Assembly: GCA_028678815.1 (NCBI GenBank)
Contig: JAJRCS010000228.1
Location: 1-7,927, forward strand
Direction of reading: 5' to 3'
Length of the DNA: 7,927 bases
From: Methanomicrobiales archaeon
GTDB taxonomy: Archaea; Halobacteriota; Methanomicrobia; Methanomicrobiales; JACTUA01
This document shows, one piece after another, positions 6,320-7,927 of the stretch (position 1 is its first letter; the number at the start of each line of letters is the position of its first letter). The translations under genes and the position numbers were made by a program. The notes below the pieces were generated by a model. That model was not told where the DNA came from. It saw nothing but the letters and a program-made list of their open reading frames with translations, and searched no databases.

Positions 6320-6343
6320 AAAAACAGAGCCTGAGGATTCAGG
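6320..6343 (-). terminator. Possible second, hairpin-plus-T terminator for mbf1
   Basis: The minus strand has the perfect 5-bp hairpin CCTGA-ATCC-TCAGG (6343 to 6330). After CTCTG comes TTTTT (6324 to 6320). This would act as a backup stop about 90-110 nt past mbf1 and prevent antisense reading into the TPR gene. Confidence 0.35.
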
Positions 6344-6400
6344 AGTTCAGCTTCTTCGTCGTCATGCTCTCGGGCTCCCGCCCCCCCGGTGCGCCACCGG

Positions 6401-6420
6401 AAAGAAAATATGGGAAAAGA
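6401..6420 (-). terminator. T-rich terminator of mbf1
   Basis: On the minus strand this is a run of T-rich blocks, with TCTTTT and ATTTTCTTT separated by CCCAT. It begins about 12 nt past the mbf1 stop. Oligo-T tracts without a needed hairpin are the usual archaeal termination signal. The stable hairpin CCGGTG/CACCGG follows it at 6386-6400. Confidence 0.55.
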
Positions 6421-6431
6421 TCGCCGGAGTT

Positions 6432-6929
6432 CTACTTCTTTATCGATATGATATCACCGAGAGTGGTGGTCATCCCCTTCCCCTTGGAGGACTTCACCTC
6501 GCTCTCGGCCGACTCGATGAGGGAGATCCCGAGGACCTCCTCGAGCTTCTTCCTCAGTTCCTCCTCGGGGACCAGGTCCCCCTTCTCGACCTTCTTGATG
6601 AGGAGCTCCTTTTGCATGATCTCGAGGGCCAGCTGCTTCTCGGTCCAGCCCTTTGCCACCCGTGCCCTCCGGATCCGGTCCGCGTAGTCCTCCGCGAGGT
6701 CCCCCTCCATCCGGTCGAAGAGGTCCCTCCGCCTTCTCTGGACCGGCTGGGGGACCGGGGGCCCTCCCATCTTCCTCGGGGGCTGGGGGGGTGAACCGGT
6801 CGAGGCCCGGGGCTTCTGGACCTCGGTCCCGTACTTCGAGCAGGGTACGCACACCCGGAGCTCGGCCCCCTCAATGTGGACGGTCCGGGGTGCACCACGG
6901 ATCTCTCCGCCGCACAATTCGCACTGCAT
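6432..6929 (-). CDS. mbf1: Archaeal multiprotein bridging factor 1 (MBF1)
   Basis: This 165-residue protein has the classic archaeal MBF1 layout. An N-terminal zinc ribbon (Cys3, Cys6, Cys27, Cys30; MQCELCGGEI at the start) is followed by a basic, proline-rich linker at about 38-70. An XRE-type helix-turn-helix lies at about 80-138 (DYADRIRRARVAKGWTEKQLALEIMQKELLIKKVEKG), with a short lysine-rich tail. In eukaryotes MBF1 bridges activators and TBP. Archaeal homologues have been linked to the small ribosomal subunit and translation, so the exact role here is open. The ATG at 6929 fits the family N-terminus. No Shine-Dalgarno sequence precedes it, and a TATA box 33 bp upstream predicts a leader of only about 7 nt. 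It is divergent from pan across 51 bp and convergent with the TPR gene. Confidence 0.95.
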   Translation of the reverse strand: MQCELCGGEIRGAPRTVHIEGAELRVCVPCSKYGTEVQKPRASTGSPPQPPRKMGGPPVPQPVQRRRRDLFDRMEGDLAEDYADRIRRARVAKGWTEKQLALEIMQKELLIKKVEKGDLVPEEELRKKLEEVLGISLIESAESEVKSSKGKGMTTTLGDIISIKK

Positions 6930-6943
6930 GGTCTCGAAAACAT

Positions 6944-6951
6944 CTTTATAG
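6944..6951 (+). promoter_or_regulatory. TATA box of pan
   Basis: CTTTATAG is preceded by CGAAAACAT, which resembles a BRE (6935-6943). Its centre near 6947 predicts a transcript start at about 6972-6975, some 7 nt before the pan ATG. The TATATAC further on is too close to the ATG to serve pan. Confidence 0.55.
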
Positions 6952-6958
6952 TCACATC

Positions 6959-6966
6959 CTATATAC
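6959..6966 (-). promoter_or_regulatory. TATA box of mbf1
   Basis: The minus strand reads GTATATAG, preceded by AATAA. Its centre near 6962 is about 33 bp from the mbf1 ATG, predicting a start at about 6936. It lies on the pan side of pan's own TATA box, so the two promoters interlock. Confidence 0.55.
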
Positions 6967-6980
6967 TTATTTGAGGGATC

Positions 6981-7927
6981 ATGGGCGAAACCACCTGGCA
7001 GGGCCAGGATCCTCCGAATAACGAAGAGATCTACAAGTACCTCCTGGAGAAGATCTCCCAGCTCGAGAACCGGAACCTGGAGCTCAGGGAGCAGCTCCGG
7101 CAGCTCGAGGTGGAGAAGAGGTACACCGAGACCCAGAAGATCCGCTACGAGCGTGACGTCCGGAAGCTGAAGAGCGAGATCGAGCAGCTCCGCAGCCCGC
7201 CCCTCGTCATCGGCACCATCACCGACGTCGTCGATGCCAACCGGGTCATCGTCCGCTCCTCCTCGGGCCCGAGGTTCCTCGTCCGGACCTCCCAGTGCAT
7301 CGAGCCCGACCAGCTGAAGCCGGGGGTCCGGTGCTCCCTGAACCAGCAGTCCCTCGCCATCGTGGAGATCCTCCCCTCGAGCTACGATGCCGCCATCTAC
7401 GGGATGGAGCTCGTGGAGTCCCCCGCGGAGACCTACGCGGACATCGGCGGCCTCGAGAAGCAGATCGTGGAGATCAAGGAGGCGGTGGAGCTCCCCTTAA
7501 AGAAGCCGGACCTCTTCAAGGAGGTCGGGATCGACCCGCCGAAGGGGGTCCTCCTCTACGGCCCGCCGGGGACAGGGAAGACCCTCCTTGCGAAGGCCGT
7601 GGCCCACGAGACCAATGCCCACTTCCTCCGGGTCGTCGGGTCCGAGCTCGTCCAGAAGTACATCGGCGAGGGGGCCCGGCTCGTCCGGGAGCTCTTCGAC
7701 CTCGCCCAGAAGAAGGCCCCCTCCATCCTCTTCATCGACGAGATCGATGCCATCGGGGCCCAGCGGATGGACGCCGATACCTCCGGGGACCGCGAGGTCC
7801 AGCGGACCCTCATGCAGCTCCTCGCCGGGATGGACGGCTTCGACCGCCGGGGTGACGTGAAGATCATCGGGGCCACGAACCGGATCGACATCCTGGACCG
7901 GGCCCTCCTCCGGCCCGGGCGGTTCGA
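6981..7927 (+). CDS. pan: Proteasome-activating nucleotidase PAN, runs off the right edge
   Basis: The first 315 codons are present, open to the edge; about 90-110 C-terminal residues are missing, judging by the family length. PAN is the AAA+ ring that unfolds proteins and feeds them to the 20S proteasome, homologous to the Rpt subunits of the 26S proteasome. An N-terminal coiled coil lies at about 15-71. [12 protein letters not shown] opens the OB domain at about 72-133. The ATPase domain follows with Walker A GPPGTGKT (194-201), pore-loop KYIG (226-229) and Walker B LFIDEID (250-256). Sensor 1 is in IIGATN (Asn300), and the arginine-bearing LLRPGRF is at the edge. The C-terminal HbYX motif that docks onto the proteasome is outside the window. 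The ATG at 6981 has GAGGG at 6973-6977 and fits the family start. Confidence 0.97.
   Translation, partial: MGETTWQGQDPPNNEEIYKYLLEKISQLENRNLELREQLRQLEVEKRYTETQKIRYERDVRKLKSEIEQLRSPPLVIGTITDVVDANRVIVRSSSGPRFLVRTSQCIEPDQLKPGVRCSLNQQSLAIVEILPSSYDAAIYGMELVESPAETYADIGGLEKQIVEIKEAVELPLKKPDLFKEVGIDPPKGVLLYGPPGTGKTLLAKAVAHETNAHFLRVVGSELVQKYIGEGARLVRELFDLAQKKAPSILFIDEIDAIGAQRMDADTSGDREVQRTLMQLLAGMDGFDRRGDVKIIGATNRIDILDRALLRPGRF

Larger units (their letters stand above)
6245..6431. other. Convergent intergenic spacer with hairpins, no gene seen
   Basis: This spacer lies between the stops of the TPR gene and mbf1. I see no convincing reading frame or known RNA. It contains three short inverted repeats: CCGG/CCGG (6278-6290), CCTGA-GGAT-TCAGG (6330-6343) and CCGGTG-CGC-CACCGG (6386-6400). 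T-rich termination tracts are clear on the minus strand, but I see no clear terminator for the TPR gene on the plus strand. Confidence 0.6.

Noticed and set aside
6320..6370. Possible C/D-box small RNA on the minus strand (ATGACGA and CTGA motifs)
   Set aside because: The C box has a mismatch, and the spacing to the CTGA elements is too short for guide regions. No proper C'/D' pair is seen.
7145..7891. Open frames on both strands overlapping pan
   Set aside because: They are shadows of the PAN coding sequence, whose Walker A, Walker B and pore-loop motifs fix the true frame.

Overview
This window looks like a GC-rich chromosomal segment of a methanogenic euryarchaeon, most likely in or near the order Methanomicrobiales. 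The order-level call is inferred from gene set and codon style; I cannot resolve the genus. The archaeal assignment is firm: there are genes of the archaeosine tRNA pathway, an archaeal RNase P RNA, an archaeal-type triosephosphate isomerase, archaeal MBF1 and the proteasome-activating nucleotidase PAN, and TATA boxes sit about 26 bp upstream of predicted starts. Coding regions strongly prefer G or C at the third codon position. That leaves few stops in the opposite frames and produces several very long but spurious antisense reading frames.

Layout. (1) 1-2251, minus strand: a compact operon reading AMMECR1-family protein, then tgtA (archaeal tRNA-guanine transglycosylase), then the first 80 codons of a gene that fits arcS (archaeosine synthase). 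That last gene starts with GTG inside the end of tgtA and runs off the left edge. (2) 2252-2709: a control region, then the gene for RNase P RNA (about 2360-2658, plus strand), then a TATA box that fits a leaderless start for the next gene. (3) 2710-3264, plus: a helix-turn-helix regulator with two CBS domains, converging on and overlapping by 20 bp with tpiA (3245-3934, minus). (4) 3935-4135: a control region with a TATA element that could serve both directions and a hairpin-rich leader before the next gene. (5) 4136-6244, plus: a 702-residue protein made almost wholly of about 19 tetratricopeptide repeats. (6) 6245-6431: a convergent spacer with T-rich terminators for the next gene. (7) 6432-6929, minus: MBF1, divergent from pan (6981 to the right edge, plus), with two closely interlocked TATA boxes in the 51-bp gap.

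How the genes work together. tgtA and arcS act consecutively: TgtA inserts preQ0 at position 15 of tRNA, and ArcS takes part in converting it to archaeosine. RNase P RNA, across the control region, processes the 5' ends of tRNA precursors, so the left third is mostly tRNA maturation. The right part holds housekeeping functions: central carbon metabolism (TpiA), transcription (MBF1 and the CBS regulator), protein turnover (PAN) and a scaffold-like TPR protein. I see no mobile element, CRISPR array, tRNA, rRNA or defence system. The least explained elements are the structured leader before the TPR gene, the interlocked MBF1/pan promoters, and the placement of the AMMECR1 gene at the head of the archaeosine operon.
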